Positions 1 through 12,340 of a stretch of 64,000 nt of DNA are shown here, piece by piece. Every line of letters begins with the position of its first letter. The first letter of the stretch is position 1. The stretch is from Ligustrum vulgare. Lineage: Eukaryota > Streptophyta > Magnoliopsida > Lamiales > Oleaceae. Under the pieces are notes generated by a model. It saw only the letters and a list, made by a program, of their open reading frames with translations. It did not search any database and was not told the DNA's origin. The stretch covers positions 59,666,234 through 59,730,233 of the forward strand of contig OY743174.1 of NCBI GenBank assembly GCA_963555705.1, written 5' to 3'. A program made the position numbers and the translations under genes.

Positions 1-110
1 TTTTTATGGATAAATTTATTTCATTCACAATTTCAGGAATTCTTTTTTTGGTAATGTTAAATTAAATAACTTCAAATGGAATGTTAGCATTAAGTACAGA
101 ATTATGGTTG

Positions 111-112
<2 letters not shown>

Positions 113-170
<58 letters not shown>
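113..170. repeat. (TA)n microsatellite
   Basis: Uninterrupted TA dinucleotides, about 58 bases, inside AT-rich intergenic DNA. No gene is visible nearby. Confidence 0.95.
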
Positions 171-174
<4 letters not shown>

Positions 175-359
175 TAATAATAATAATATAATAATAATAA
201 TACTATAATTATAATTATAATTGTAATTATAATAATGAAATAATAATAATAAAATATAAATTATATATTCATGACACGTGAGTAATTATATTTTTGAATC
301 AAATCATGAGTGTGCATATTTGTTTTCCATTATTACTTTAGTTTATTTTTTTGGTAATG

Positions 360-1050
360 ATAAATGAAATAACTTCAAACGCAATTTAGTATTAAGTACA
401 TAATTAAATCAAATCATGATAAATGAAATTAACTTCAAACGCAATTTATTATTTTTTTTTTTATTATTATTACTAATATATTATTATTTTATTATAATTC
501 ATAATAATAATTATAATTATAATTATAAATTTATTATTATTATTATATTACTACTAATATATAGTTATAATTATACTTATGAAATTAGTTTATTATTATT
601 ATTATATTTATATTTATATTATTATATAAAAAAATTATGTTCATATTTAACAGCAATAGTCGGCTATATAAAGATTAATAAAAGTGTTGTGATGTCTATC
701 ATAACATTTAATGTTATGATGTGCAATGTCAAAGAAGAATTGTTATTAATATAAAAGAATAACAAAATAATAATTATTATTATTATTCTAATATCACTTT
801 TATTATTACTAAAATATTATTTTATTATTATAATTTTATAATAATTTTTATAATTATAATTATAAATTTATTATTATTATTTTATTATTATTATATTATT
901 ACTAATATAGTTATAATTATAATTATGAAATTAGTTTATTATTATTATTATTATTATAAAAAAATTAAAATTATGTTCATTATTATGATATTATTATTCT
1001 TATATATTTTTATTTTTATTTTATTATTTTATTAACGCCATATTTAACAG

Positions 1051-1110
<60 letters not shown>

Positions 1111-1200
1111 TAAATAAAAAAGTCAGCTATAAAAATTAATAAAGTGATGTGATGTCTATCATAACATTTAATGTTATGATAAACAATGTGTAAGAACAGT
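360..1200. repeat. Decayed tandem duplication in AT-rich DNA
   Basis: Two related units are visible. The first (about 485-735) and second (about 835-1,195) share, in the same order, a run of ATTATA-type words, the word gaaattagtttattattatt, an ATTATGTTCA stretch, and a distinctive block with tgatgtctatcataacattt followed by aatgttatgat (near 690-720 and 1,150-1,180). A third partial copy of the leading part (ataacttcaaa..) occurs near 65, 370 and 430. No open reading frame here looks real; the translations are low-complexity I/Y/L/N. Confidence 0.7.
1054..1108. repeat. (TA)n microsatellite
   Basis: About 55 bases of TA inserted in the second unit of the local duplication, so the two units now differ in length. 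Confidence 0.95.
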
Positions 1201-1249
1201 TGCATGACTGCCGGCTCATCATGTTTGAGGGCAGCACACATTACCACTA

Positions 1250-1790
1250 CACATTATACATCAAATCACCCATTAACTCACAGCAATACATATTAACTGT
1301 TGCCCATTGTTAAGAACACAAAATATATATAAAATATAAAATACAATAATTTAATATAAAAATGAAAATACAGGTTTATTTACACATTATATACACATCT
1401 TCTCTGAAGGTTCACATTTTTCCCAAGTTCGTGAGTATATGCATCAGATAGGAAAGCTGGAAGCCATTATCGAGGTCTGATGAACTAAGATTGACATACA
1501 ACAAGGTCATGTGTTTTGGTATGAAAGCTGCTTTAAAACGCCAGAAGACTAATTTTTCTATTGGAGGTTAGATTGGCAAATTGTTTTCTTCATATTTTGC
1601 TTCTGCACTCTTATATCCCTACTATATATAAGATCCACTTCCAAATTTACTATTCATGGACGAAAAATGGCACTTTTGGTAGAAATGTGAACACGCTTTT
1701 CTCGTTGGCTTCCTTTATAGCACCATCAGAAACGCGTTATTTTATTATATGAAAAAAAAAAGGAAAAGGAAAAGTAAAGTTCTCATTTGT
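1250..1790. other. Unannotated intergenic stretch
   Basis: No gene, repeat or RNA that I recognise. The short open frames have no family-like composition. The last 60 bases become purine-rich and then CT-rich (tctctctctcttactctcgc), which resembles a plant core-promoter/leader transition into the H1 segment. Confidence 0.4.
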
Positions 1791-2539
1791 TCTGTCACTT
1801 TCTCTCTCTCTTACTCTCGCAGTTCAACAGCATTCTCCTAGGGTTACAGCGTCTTGCAGCGATCGCGGTTGAAGGTGTGTATTATTTTGTTCCGATCGAA
1901 TTTTTGTATGGATCTATGTTTTTTTCTTGCTCTCACAGTTCGATATTGTTCTTGTAGGGCAGTGTCTTGCATCCATCGCGCTCGAAGGTTCGTAGTTTGT
2001 TGTTCCGTTGGTTTTTTGTATAGATCTAAGTTTTTTTTCCCCCGATTTTAATGTCATCGAGCCTACAGATCGTCGCGCTTCCAGATCTTTTGCACCTGGG
2101 GTCGCGTCTTCGTGGTCTATCGTCGGCGACGGTGAGTATTTTTTTTATCTTTCGTTTTTTGACATCATTTCGTAGGTAGATTTCTTTTGCTTGTTTCTTC
2201 GGTAAGTTTGTTTTGTTGCCTTTCCAGATCGTTCGCACCTGGGTTTCTTCAGGAAGGTTTTTTCTGTTCGATTTTTTTTCTTTTTTTTTAGCCTCTGGTT
2301 TGTATACTGATTGTTATAACTTTAAATCAATTTTGGGCAGTAATTGTACGTTTAATAAAAAATATATATGGATGCATAAATATTTTATTGAGCATGGAGT
2401 TAAAAACGAGTTATCAATGTTCATTTCCCAAACTTTAAAAAAAAAATATGCTAAATATATGCTTCTCAAGAAGTCGGTCAGTGTTGGGGCACTTACCACT
2501 GATTGAAAAAATTTAAGCAGGCGACATACTGTACTAATT

Positions 2540-3480
2540 TTTCAATTTTTTTATCAATTTTGGTAAGTCATTCTATGTTCAATAGTTATTAAAGTGATAT
2601 TGATGTGATATTTTGTATGTTTGTGTCAGGACTTTCGAGCTTGGATTGTGGACTGGATTTTGAAGCAGGTAGAACTTACTGAGTTTATTCTCTTTTTTTT
2701 TTTTTCTTCCACTTCTTTTCACTGTGTCTGCATATGTATATATATAAACAGTAATAATGAAGTGGTATTTTAATCAATTTTGGTGAGTAATTCTATGTTT
2801 AATGTTGGAAGTAATAATGAAGTAGTATTCTATATGTGTGTGTCAGGATATTCCTACTTGGATTGTGAATTAGATTTTAGAATAGGTAATAAAATGAATG
2901 AAGATTGTGTTTCAGGTTTTTTTTGTGGCTGTTATTTTATTTGTTTTTGTTTGTTCAAGTTTCGAATGTTTCTTTTCTTTATTTTTTAAATCAAATTTAG
3001 TAAGTTAATTTATGTTGAACGGTGAGAATGACAGTCTTTGCGTCAGACTTTTCTGTTTCAATTGTGGGCTTAAGTTTGAAGTATGTAAGATAAATTGAGA
3101 CCTTGTTTTTGAATAGATAGTTATATCTCCCTTTTATCGAATGTTTCATTTCTTTATTTTCTTAATCAAATTTAGTAAGTTAATTTATGTTGAACGGTGA
3201 GAATGACAGTCTTTGTGTCAAACTTTTCTATTTCAATTGTGGGCTTAAGTTTGAAGTATATGTAAGATAAATTGAGATCTGGTTTTTGAATAGATGTCAG
3301 ATATATTTCCCTCATGTAACTTTATTTTTCTCCTTTAATTTATGAGTGTATTTTTATTATGAGTTGTAAATAATTATTGTTGATGTGTGTTTTTTTTTAT
3401 ATTTTTCCACTATAGTAAAAATTCCATTGATTTTGTGGAACTTAAGTTTGAAGTATGTAAGATAGATTGATACCTGGTTT
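2540..3480 (+). repeat. Diverged ~180-220 bp repeats containing splice-like signals
   Basis: At about 2,549, 2,771, 2,990, 3,168 and (partly) 3,410 the same order recurs: tcaattttggtaagt or its variant tcaaatttagtaagt, then TATGTT.., then a TGTGTCAG-like word, then a segment like gattgtggactggatt or caattgtgggcttaag, ending in GAAG(T/C)A. The copies at 2,990 and 3,168 are close to each other; the first two are more distant. Each copy holds a donor-like GTAAGT and an acceptor-like GTCAG, suggesting duplication of a small intron-exon unit. No product is recognised. Confidence 0.6.
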
Positions 3481-3699
3481 TTCGGTGGATAGCTATATCT
3501 CCCTTTTACTACTGAATTATGTGAGATATATTTCCCTTATGTAACTTTATTTTTTTCCTACTATAAATTTAACTTATGAGTGTATTTTTATTATGAGTTC
3601 TAAATAATTGTTGTTGATGTGTGTGTGTTTTTTTTCCTGGTATATTAAAAATTGCATTGATTTTGTGAAACTTTATTTAATATTTGGTTTTGCATGAAG

Positions 3700-5780
3700 A
3701 TATGTTATTGTGTATTTGGTTTTGGCTACTTCTCAATTTTTTAACCTCCTTTCTTTTTTGAAATAAGTTCATCAATCATGTCAATTTATCATCATGCTAC
3801 AAACAAATTCTTCAAAGTTATAATGGAAGAATCCGGGAATTGCACTCGATTGGTTTCTTTTGTTGTCCTGAATTAGTGTTGATGTAACATATATTCATTT
3901 TTCCTATCACCTTGTTGCATGTGAGAAATATATATATTATATTTTTAAAAATAACAGTTACTCAATATACATTATCTTGCCATCTTTGGCTGAGATTCAT
4001 CTACAAGTTTAGCTGGTTCCTCCGAGCGAACCTCTATTTCTGCATTTCGCACCCCAATCCCATCTTTGAAAATGTCTGCTTGTAGAACTATCAATTTCAG
4101 CAAAACAAACCTCCATTTTTTGTTTAAATGTTTGAATCAAAATGACGAATTCGGATTGAAATCTCACAACGGCTATCTGAGACATTGTGTAGCCATTGAT
4201 GTAGTAAAAATCCAATTTCTAATGGTTTCTTCCTATTTATTTGTCAATACATTTTTTTTTGCCGTTTAAATTATTTCTCTTAATTATTATATATTTATTT
4301 TAAATTTACAAACCATACTTTTGCTTTTTCTAAACGTTGATGAAACGGGCGTAATATGGATAAATTCAAGTTATTCTGATTAATTCATGACAGACTTTTG
4401 TAATTCTTTTAATTTCATCATTTCTCCTATGGTGTGGTGGATGTTGCTGGTGATTTTAGGTGTAGTATAATATATTATACTACTCTTTTATAAAAAAAAG
4501 TTATGCAGTTGGAAGCTTGAGTTTTTATGGTCTTTATTTTCTAAAAATGCATCATTAGCTTGGTTCTGTCAATGAGTGTTTGTTATTCCCCCTTTTCTTT
4601 GTTCGTTACGAAGGATTTGTTATTTGTTTAAGTAGTAGTTCTTGCATGTTTACGTTTGATCCAAAATTTTAAGAACTATGATTTCTTTGGTCATATGTTT
4701 GATCTCTGTCTTACTTCCAGCTATCAAAGTACCAGTGGCACAGAGTTTAATATAAACTTTAGATTATACAATTCATCAATTCTATATTGTAGAATTAGTT
4801 CTTGTGATTCCCACTCAATTTCTTTAATCCTCAAATTCGTACTTGGAGAAGAACCTTTGAAATTGAGCGTGAAGTCGCTCGAACGACATTGATTCAGGCT
4901 AAGAAATTGACCTGGGAGCTCAATTTGTTCCCTCGATGTACCCAAAATTGTGGAGAAGGCATTCCATTTTCCTTTGTTGCTTATTTTCTTCTTGGGCAAT
5001 ATTTAATCATTGTTCTCATCGATGGCTAGCTTTATGTCTTCCACTTTTATTTATTTGAAATATGAATCTTTATCATTTTTGCTGTCGATTTTCAAGAGTA
5101 GATTATTGTGTTCCCATTCATACGACAAACTTCGTATACACCAATCAAAGTACTTTATCTTTATGGTGGAGCAAGAACAAGCAAGATTATGTTTATGGAC
5201 CTTTTTTTGATCAATTGTAAGCATTGTTTTTATCCAATTTTGAAAATGTGATTAGAATTAGCATAGCTGTGTGCATTCCTAATTCCATAGATTAATTAAG
5301 ATCTATTTTTTTGCAATTATTATTTTTATTTTATTTTCCAGGCCTTGCAACTAGAGGAAAAAGATGATCCACTTTCATGACTTCATGCTGGATGTCCACA
5401 GACGTTTGCAAATATAAATGCTATTATATTTCCTCTTATTGCAAGATTTCAATGGATTTATTATGATAGATTGATGTTCTTGAACATGCATCATATTCTA
5501 CCAGGCTCTACATTCAAACTAGAAAATTTCTTCTACGTTAGAAGAAGCGTTTAGCACTTACATTAGAAATCTCCTTTTTTCTTCACCACATCACATTTTC
5601 TTTATCGAACTTTTGAACTGTGGTTTGTTCTTTCATTTATGAATTGATTTATAATAATAATTAAACAAACTATCCCATTACTGTATGTCATTTATTTCTT
5701 GCTTGCTTTCATCATAAATAAGCAATGTACTTCGAAACTAATATAAAACTTACAAACAGGTGTTGGAATGTGATGTTATT
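3700..5780. other. H1 interior without recognisable gene
   Basis: AT-rich sequence with several short open frames on both strands that overlap one another and show no family-like motif. The segment around 4,840-5,000 is somewhat more coding-like in composition, but no supported exon chain could be built. Confidence 0.4.
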
Positions 5781-5784
5781 GCAG

Positions 5785-5871
5785 AAGCACAACGGTGTGG
5801 CGGATCCACTAGATGTTTTCGCTGGAGAGATATCAGATGAATCTCTTTTGTTGTGTCTTGAGGAATTCATG
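5785..5871 (+). other. Candidate exon, 29 codons, product unknown
   Basis: Flanked by an acceptor-like ttattgcag and a donor-like atggtatgt, exactly 87 bases, open in phase 0. The translation is acidic and coding-like (for example HNGVADPLDVFAGEISDES). It is too short to assign to a family. It may be an exon of a gene fragment captured by the H1 element or of a decayed host gene. Confidence 0.35.
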
Positions 5872-6269
5872 GTATGTTAGAGTTGGAACTGTTCTTAAAC
5901 TATTTTGCTTTTCTAATTTACGTGCATTTTATGTTTATGGTCCCAACATGTTCATCTGCTCAAGATCAACGTTTAGGAGCTCATAATAAAAGATATAGCA
6001 ATAGTAGTGCCCAGTTTTAACCTTTCGACATCACACCATTATCCTATTTGGTTTTTTGTCTGTTGTTGATTTTTACATGTTGTCTTCTTTCTTTCGATCA
6101 ATTAAAATCCGTTGATTTTGTTGTCGTAGTGGATGATTGATGTTGCTAACATCTTGATCTTAAATCGTCTATTTGGACATTTATTCAGCAGATGAGCAGT
6201 AAGTTATTTTGGCATGCCTGTTTTATGTTCTAGCCTGTCTATATATTTATTTAGACTTGTTAAGTGGCA

Positions 6270-6446
6270 TGGCTCATGTTTGGTACCCATTATTCAATAT
6301 CTCATTTTTTCAAAACTTATTTTCAACCACATTCTACTAACAAAATAATCTACGTATAAATTCAAGAATTCTGTACTTTTTAATCACACATTCTTCAAAA
6401 ATTTAATATTATAAACCACATTATTTGAAATAATGATCTCAAACAT
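6270..6446. mobile_element. Small MITE (hAT-like ends)
   Basis: About 177 bp with imperfect terminal inverted repeats: left gctcatgtttggtacccat, right atgatctcaaacatgggc. It has no coding capacity. The same end type recurs in HUB1 intron 1 (25,073-25,266), so this is a family spread through the window. Target duplication not resolved. Confidence 0.65.
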
Positions 6447-6904
6447 GGGCATAGTAACAATGATTTTTTAATTAGAAAAATGGATAGGTTCTTCTTGCAA
6501 CTTCAAATCGAGCTCCGGATAAACTTTATGAGGGGGCTGCAGAGAGATTTTAAGGATTTTTCGATGAACTACATCTGGTGCGTCGTCTTCCATGAAAATT
6601 GAACTTTCGTATATAGATTCAAAAGATTTGTCTTTCTTTAAATAGATAAAATCATACAATGGCATGCAAAGTTAGTAGATTTTTTGAAATTGAGTGAGGT
6701 CAGAGGTGCAATGAGTGGAACCTATATAATCAGTTCTGCATTTTACCAATGGAGATGTATTTATGGAGGCATATACATGAGATACTAGAGCAAGGAGAAA
6801 TATGAATAGAAGCCATTTGGGAATGATCTCAAAGTTGCAATTGTTCCATGTTGTTAATGAAATAAATGTAGATAATAGAACCCACAAATGAAATCAATGT
6901 AGAT

Positions 6905-7680
6905 GAGGTTGCTTGATTTGGTGAAGTCGGATATTTGAAATTGCCCTTTCAAAAAAATTATTTGCTTTGCTGTTGCTTGTAATTCATTACTTACTTATAA
7001 ATAGTTTGGCATATTTAGAAAATATCTTTCTAATTGTTGAATAGCTTTGGTTCTGGTGTATTAATAAATATGTTACAGTGTACAATTGCTTTGAAGCTTC
7101 AAGTGACTAATAGGCCTCCTTGGACCTGTAGATTAACTATTGATAATTGAGGATCGAAACTAAAGCCTTCAATTATAACTGCTAGAGGAGTTGAACCTCT
7201 TGGATGCTCATTCAATCCCCATATGAAAGCCATAAGGTTACTTTTTATATATGATTTTTCATTAAGTTTTCATATTAAATTATCATATTTTGGCTTCCTG
7301 TTTTTCTATTTGAATATTGATTACACTTTATGATCTTTGTTATTCCAGGATGCATTTGGACTGAAGAAGCGATATAGTTTATCTACACTGCGAAGTGGGA
7401 TTGTTGGATTGAGATAGGGTAGCTTGATCTGGTAAAGTCAGATATTTTGAAACTTCATTCCATAAAAAAAATTATCTGCATTGTTTTGCCTTGTAATCCA
7501 TTATTTAGAATTGATTTATTGTTGCAGAATGAAGTGAAGAATAGTGAAATAAATGCAAATAGTTTGACATTTTTAGAAAATATTTTTCTGATGTTAAATA
7601 GCTTTAGTTCCAGTATGTTAATAAATATGTTCAATGCAATTGCTTTGAAGCTTTAAGTGACCAGTAGGTTTTTTGGAGGT
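6905..7680 (+). repeat. Diverged direct duplication, ~220-260 bp unit
   Basis: Copy 1 (about 6,905-7,127) and copy 2 (about 7,418-7,680) share, in order, gcttgat.tggt.aagtc.gatat, an AAAAAAATTAT stretch, tagtttg(g/a)cat.tttagaaaa, atagcttt.gttc.., and caattgctttgaagctt followed by aagtgac. Copy 2 has an extra segment (about 7,500-7,555). Between them is a short unique stretch. No gene is recognised in either copy. Confidence 0.75.
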
Positions 7681-7927
7681 ATTCCTCTTCGTCTTATGTG
7701 CAAATGATCTGTTGTACAGTATTTGCAAGATGCCCCTTTAGAATACTTACAAGCCATATTGTGTTATTTAATGGTTAAAAATTAATTAATGTTTCATTGA
7801 CTATTTTCCATTTCAAAATAATACTGTTAGAGCTAAGTTGCCTAATGTTAATTGCCGTTATTGCTTTTTAATTTAATTTTGATTAGTGAGATTTATGTTG
7901 AACTATCCTTTTTTTTAATCTTCAAGG

Positions 7928-8110
7928 CCAGTAGTGATTCTAGATAAATCTTCAGAGAGCGGAGTTATGTATGAAATAAAAAGAGAAGTTTTCAGGGTTA
8001 TTAATGCTAACACTTTATGGGTCAATGGCAGGTTGCATTTGAAGAAGTTGGGCTATTATGCAATCAAAAGGTCTACCTCTTTTAATGTACAGAGCGTGAC
8101 TAGAATTTAG
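7928..8110 (+). other. Candidate 60-codon open segment without ATG start
   Basis: An open reading segment that begins after a CAAG/CCAG acceptor-like site and ends in TAG. It reads coding-like, with charged and aliphatic residues (for example VMYEIKREVFRVINANTLW). A possible internal donor lies at 8,031. It is not recognised. It sits 430 bases before the H1 3' hairpin, so it may be the last piece of a captured or decayed gene. Confidence 0.35.
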
Positions 8111-8699
8111 CTTGTAAGTCTTGCAAATGACTATATTTAGCCAGATTGTTACAATACATTGCCTAAGATAGCATCAAGAATCAGTGTTCAAGTGTACCAC
8201 TTCACTATTTCACTATTATATATAAATCTCACTACAAACATCACTGTTCATAAGAACGAAGAATCACATTTTTTAAATGAAAAAACGTTGTTTCTTATTT
8301 ACCCATTTTCATTATCTAATATTAATAGTCAATTCTATATTAAAATAACATTTTTCCTTTTGCTTCAAAATCCCCACATGAATTTATAGTCACAAAAAGT
8401 CTTGTAAATAAAATTACATAGTTACGTAAAATTACTTAATACTAACATTAATTGTTTATGTTCAAATAACAGCTTCAATTTCAATAACACGCGAATCATT
8501 ACAAATATAAGTCGTCACGTGCAACGCACGTATTTGTCTACTAGTTTATATTATATAGCAGTAGAAGAAGATCCTATCACACGATTATTTCTTTTTACTT
8601 TCTTTCCATAAGTCATTCGGCAGTTATTAACATTTAATGCTAGCCATTAAATAGTGCTTCTGTAAAGCCTTAAATTATCTTTTACTAATTTTTTTTCTT

Positions 8700-9450
8700 T
8701 TTCTGTTTTTTTTTTTTTTTTTGTTCACAATGAATTCTGATTCCCATTTCAACAGTGTCGAAGATTCCATAAATTACTTAGTAGTTTCCATCAATGCCAT
8801 TGCCATTGCCATTAAGATTAAGATTCATTTCATGATTGGATATTTAACTCTCTTTTTTTCCCTATTAGGATTAGGATCACCTTATGTCTTCACTGTAAAT
8901 TTTAAGCCAAATGTATTCCATTTCTATGTTTGGTGATTCTTATGGACTTCTCCAGCATAAGGAACCAGGTTGCAAATATTTTGTTTCAATGGACTTGATG
9001 ATAAAAATAGGATCATCTTTTTTTTTTAAAAAAAAACAATGATAAAGCATGGATCCAGCAAACATTTTTATGTTATAAACTGTGACATGATCATATGACG
9101 TAAAATTCTACATTTTTGTGAAGAGATTACTTCATAGCTAATCTGCCCAAACACAATTTGTCTTAACTGTATTTTAATTGTAAGATTAATTGTAAGATTT
9201 GGTTATGTGTGATTATTGAATATTGGATGTTAATATTTAAATCCACTGCATTAACACAGATTTAAAATAATCCATTAACTGTTACACTATGTTGCCATTT
9301 ATTGTTTCTTTTCGCTGAGTTGAATACATCGTGTTTGGAGATAATCCATATAAGGTCTCTTTTTTAATCAATGTTAAGCCTTATGGTCTTGAATATTAGT
9401 GTTTATGTTGGGAAAGATTGATGATTAATTACCAATTATTATCTATGTTC
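8700..9450 (+). other. H2 5' region, promoter/leader-like
   Basis: After a T-rich run there is an ATG at 8,730 with about 68 open codons, then AT-rich DNA up to the first supported RepHel-type exon at 9,454. The open frame is not recognised (serine/asparagine-rich, then hydrophobic). It could be the first exon of the Helitron gene or a chance frame. Confidence 0.3.
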
Positions 9451-9453
9451 TAG

Positions 9454-10588
9454 ATTACACAGATCACAGTGGGCAAGCCCTAGATATGACAGGAGATGCC
9501 ACTAATTGCTCATCATTGCCATTAAGTAACATTACAAATTGTGAGTTTTCTATATTTGAACAACAGTTGGCCGTTTGTTACTAATTTAAACATCTTATTT
9601 TCGATTATTGTCTTATATATTGGAAAAATGTTAATCTTCAATGAAATTTTTTGTTAGTTTCCCCTAAGAGACAACGTCGAAATAGACACGGCAATCCAAC
9701 CACACCATTGCAGGTTCGTCCCTCTGGGAAGCACATAATATGCAATGGTGTTCATGAAAGACCTAAAGATACACAGTCAGACCGCTCTTCCGAGAAAACT
9801 GTTTCATTAAATCTAAAAAGGACACCCTTCGACGATAACAATGGTAAGAAATTAAAGTTGATAAGCTGATGTTCTCCATTATTTTGTTATCCTATATATG
9901 CCCAAAAATATTTTGGAACAAGTTAAGTGATCATACCAAAGTGTGAAATCACCATACAGAAAATACTTTAGCCCATTTCCGTGAGAAGGATTGCACTGAA
10001 GCTTCTCCAAGTAGCTCAACAACACCTTTGAGCAATGTTACAAATGGTAAGATTATATTTTAAACAGTAAACTTATTATTTCCAAATACACAAGATGTGG
10101 AACATTTAAATTTATATTTATAGTTCAATGGAATACATGTGAATCTATAGCGCTTACGAAGACACATAAAACACTGCATTCATTGTCTGCTAGAAAACAC
10201 ACATTGCACAATGGTGTCATTCAAGGGCCTTGCCACTTAACATCAAGTTTCACGTTAGAGCAGCTGGATCCAATCATGTCACCGCAGAATAGTACAACTT
10301 ATAGCGATGGTAAATAATTGTGTACAACTTGCATTTTTATCATTCAATAAACAAATGTTGCAATAATTAATTGTCTTTTTATTGTCAACCTAGGAGAGGA
10401 TATCGAATCTGAAGATACTACAAATATAGGTATTTAAATCTAAATTCATTTTAGTTTTAAATTCCATAATTTATGCGGTTGACTAAATTCATCTAATTTT
10501 CATCCACGAGATATAATTTGCTAATTTTAAAATTTTCTTATTCTTCTAGCAGGAGATGATGTGGGCTCTACTATTCTCCATAATAGAG
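9454..10588 (+). pseudogene. Short 5' exons of the Helitron RepHel gene
   Basis: Six exon-like pieces with GT..AG boundaries: 9,454-9,540, 9,658-9,843, 9,960-10,046, 10,134-10,319, 10,394-10,429 and 10,550-10,588. The first and third end in the related phrases LSNITN and LSNVTN, and the second continues with a basic stretch (SPKRQRRNRHGN). The fourth has a similar layout (HTLHNGVIQGP versus HIICNGVHERP in the second), so the exons seem to derive from one another by duplication. Such linker exons before the zinc-finger/Rep part are usual in plant Helitron genes. The connection to the main exons across 10,589-12,979 is inferred. Confidence 0.5.
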
Positions 10589-11850
10589 GTACTGTTTCTT
10601 ACGAAATCACAACAATACTATGTTTTGTTCGTGATCTTGGACATCATGGAAAATTGATAACCAACCAATACGTAGTAATTATGTTTGTCTGTCAGAACCT
10701 AAGCACGTAAACAGACTAAGATTTATGAAAAAGTTTGAACACATTATTATGTTCCATTGAGTCGAAAAAAGAAGAAGCAAATTCATTCCACAAACAAAAT
10801 CTGAAAATACATAGCTACCGTTATCTATCTTTGATATAGCGAAATCTATCTATGTTTTAGACTATGATTTTTGTTTGGTTCCTCTGGTATACAACATTAG
10901 ACGTTCTATGTTGTTCTAATCTACTGAAGCAAATATAATAAAGTATATAACAAAACTAAGAAGTAAGCATCTGACAACGTTTCAAGTTTAGCATAATACA
11001 CAACTAATGACATGGGATAAGATGGTTGAAATTAGCAAAATTGGACACGTACTAATGTACAAATTATAATTATAATTAAAATCAAAGCAACTTATGATAA
11101 TGCATCGACGTACCAAGGACCCAACCAATTTCAGCAGGTATTCAATCTCCTTGGCAAGGAGAAATTTACGCCAAAAACACCACTTTAGGTGCATTTACCG
11201 TTGATTTTTGCGGTGATCCATGTCAAGAAAATAGAAAAGAAAAAACAGAGTGAAAACATAACAGATCGGCTGCAAAAGTAGCTTCATAATTAAACAAAAA
11301 AATTGTGAATTTCAAAAAATATGGAGACAAATTTAGACACTATACCTCAGACATCCAGATCAGTGTTCCACACCTCAGAAGTGGAAGTAACATTGAATCG
11401 GTGACAGATCTACGATTTCTTTTTAAAATACCCAACAAAAGTGCATGTTTGTAAACGAAAGTTCTGGGGATCCACAATTTCCGAATACTGACCTGTGCTA
11501 ATACCGACCAAGTACTGTTTCCCGAAAGGAAAAAGATGTTTTACAGAAATATTTGAAGATTTTTTGGCCTAAGGAAATGCAAAGGACTGATAATTGCTGT
11601 GATGAGCCTTAGCGAAATTTGTTTCGACGAGGACGGAGGTGACAGATCCAAAGAATTTATGGACTCATCTAACCCTAATTGTTGAGAGGAAGATGAAGGA
11701 GATAGAAAGAAAATTGGATCTAGGGAGTGAGGGTTTCTGGCAGAAGACGATGACTGGAGTTGGAAATCGGATATAGGGTGTGAGGGTAATTGGATCTACG
11801 GTCTTCCATCAATATTTGACTGATTGACAATGAGAAAAAGTAAAAAAAAT
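10589..11850. other. H2 internal non-coding stretch
   Basis: Between the short exons and the Tourist MITE. No homologous gene is recognised; the scattered minus-strand frames look accidental. It is probably intron of the Helitron gene, possibly with further unrecognised insertions. Confidence 0.4.
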
Positions 11851-11852
11851 AA

Positions 11853-12340
11853 CGGTGTGTTTGATTGAGATCGTGGAAAATGGATGGAATGAAAATATTG
11901 TTCATAGAATTGATTATGTTTACAAAATATTTTCGTCGAAGATCAATTGAAAGTGTTTCATTGGTTAAATTTTCTAGGTGGAAAAAAAGAGAATTTTTTT
12001 TCAACTTTCGTTGTTTAATTGATAATATTTTCATGAAAAGTAAAATAAATTTTTCTATTTTATTCAAAAAAAATATGTTCATACTTAATGATGATAATAA
12101 GTCAATTAATAATAACAAAATTGATTAAACATGTCGAAAATAATTTTCTATCTACCATGGAAAATAAAAATTTACCAAAACCAAAAGAAATTTTTTTCCA
12201 CAAAAACCGAGAAAATAGGCGCGTGAATGAGGGGAGAGGAAACTATTTTCCACGAAAACTTTTTACAATCAAACGGAGTAAACTAGAAAAGCTGAAAAAA
12301 ATATCATTGCCCTTGGAAAATGTGTCATTCAAACACACCC
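11853..12340. mobile_element. Tourist-like (PIF/Harbinger) MITE inside H2
   Basis: 488 bp with terminal inverted repeats: left cggtgtgtttgattgag, right cattcaaacacaccc. It is flanked by TAA on both sides (11,850-11,852 and 12,341-12,343), the 3-bp target duplication expected of PIF/Harbinger. The interior is A/T-rich with GAAAA and TTTTC words. It has no real coding capacity; open frames in this interval are by-products. Confidence 0.75.

Larger units (their letters stand above)
1790..8544 (+). mobile_element. Helitron-like segment H1 (3' end well supported, 5' end not found)
   Basis: The 3' end has Helitron architecture: a perfect six-base stem with a three-base loop (acgtgc aac gcacgt, 8,517-8,531), then nine bases, then CTAG at 8,541-8,544 followed by T. 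Inside are leader-like CT-rich DNA (1,790-2,110, with a repeated motif at about 1,815-1,870 and 1,935-1,990), degenerate repeats at 2,540-3,480, exon-like pieces at 5,785-5,871 and 7,928-8,110, a MITE, and a diverged 220-260 bp duplication. I cannot name a captured gene. The left boundary is a guess based on the change in composition; no 5' TC terminus was identified. Confidence 0.4.

Noticed and set aside
416..754. 112-codon frame rich in I, Y and L
   Set aside because: Low-complexity translation of AT-rich repeats without any family feature.
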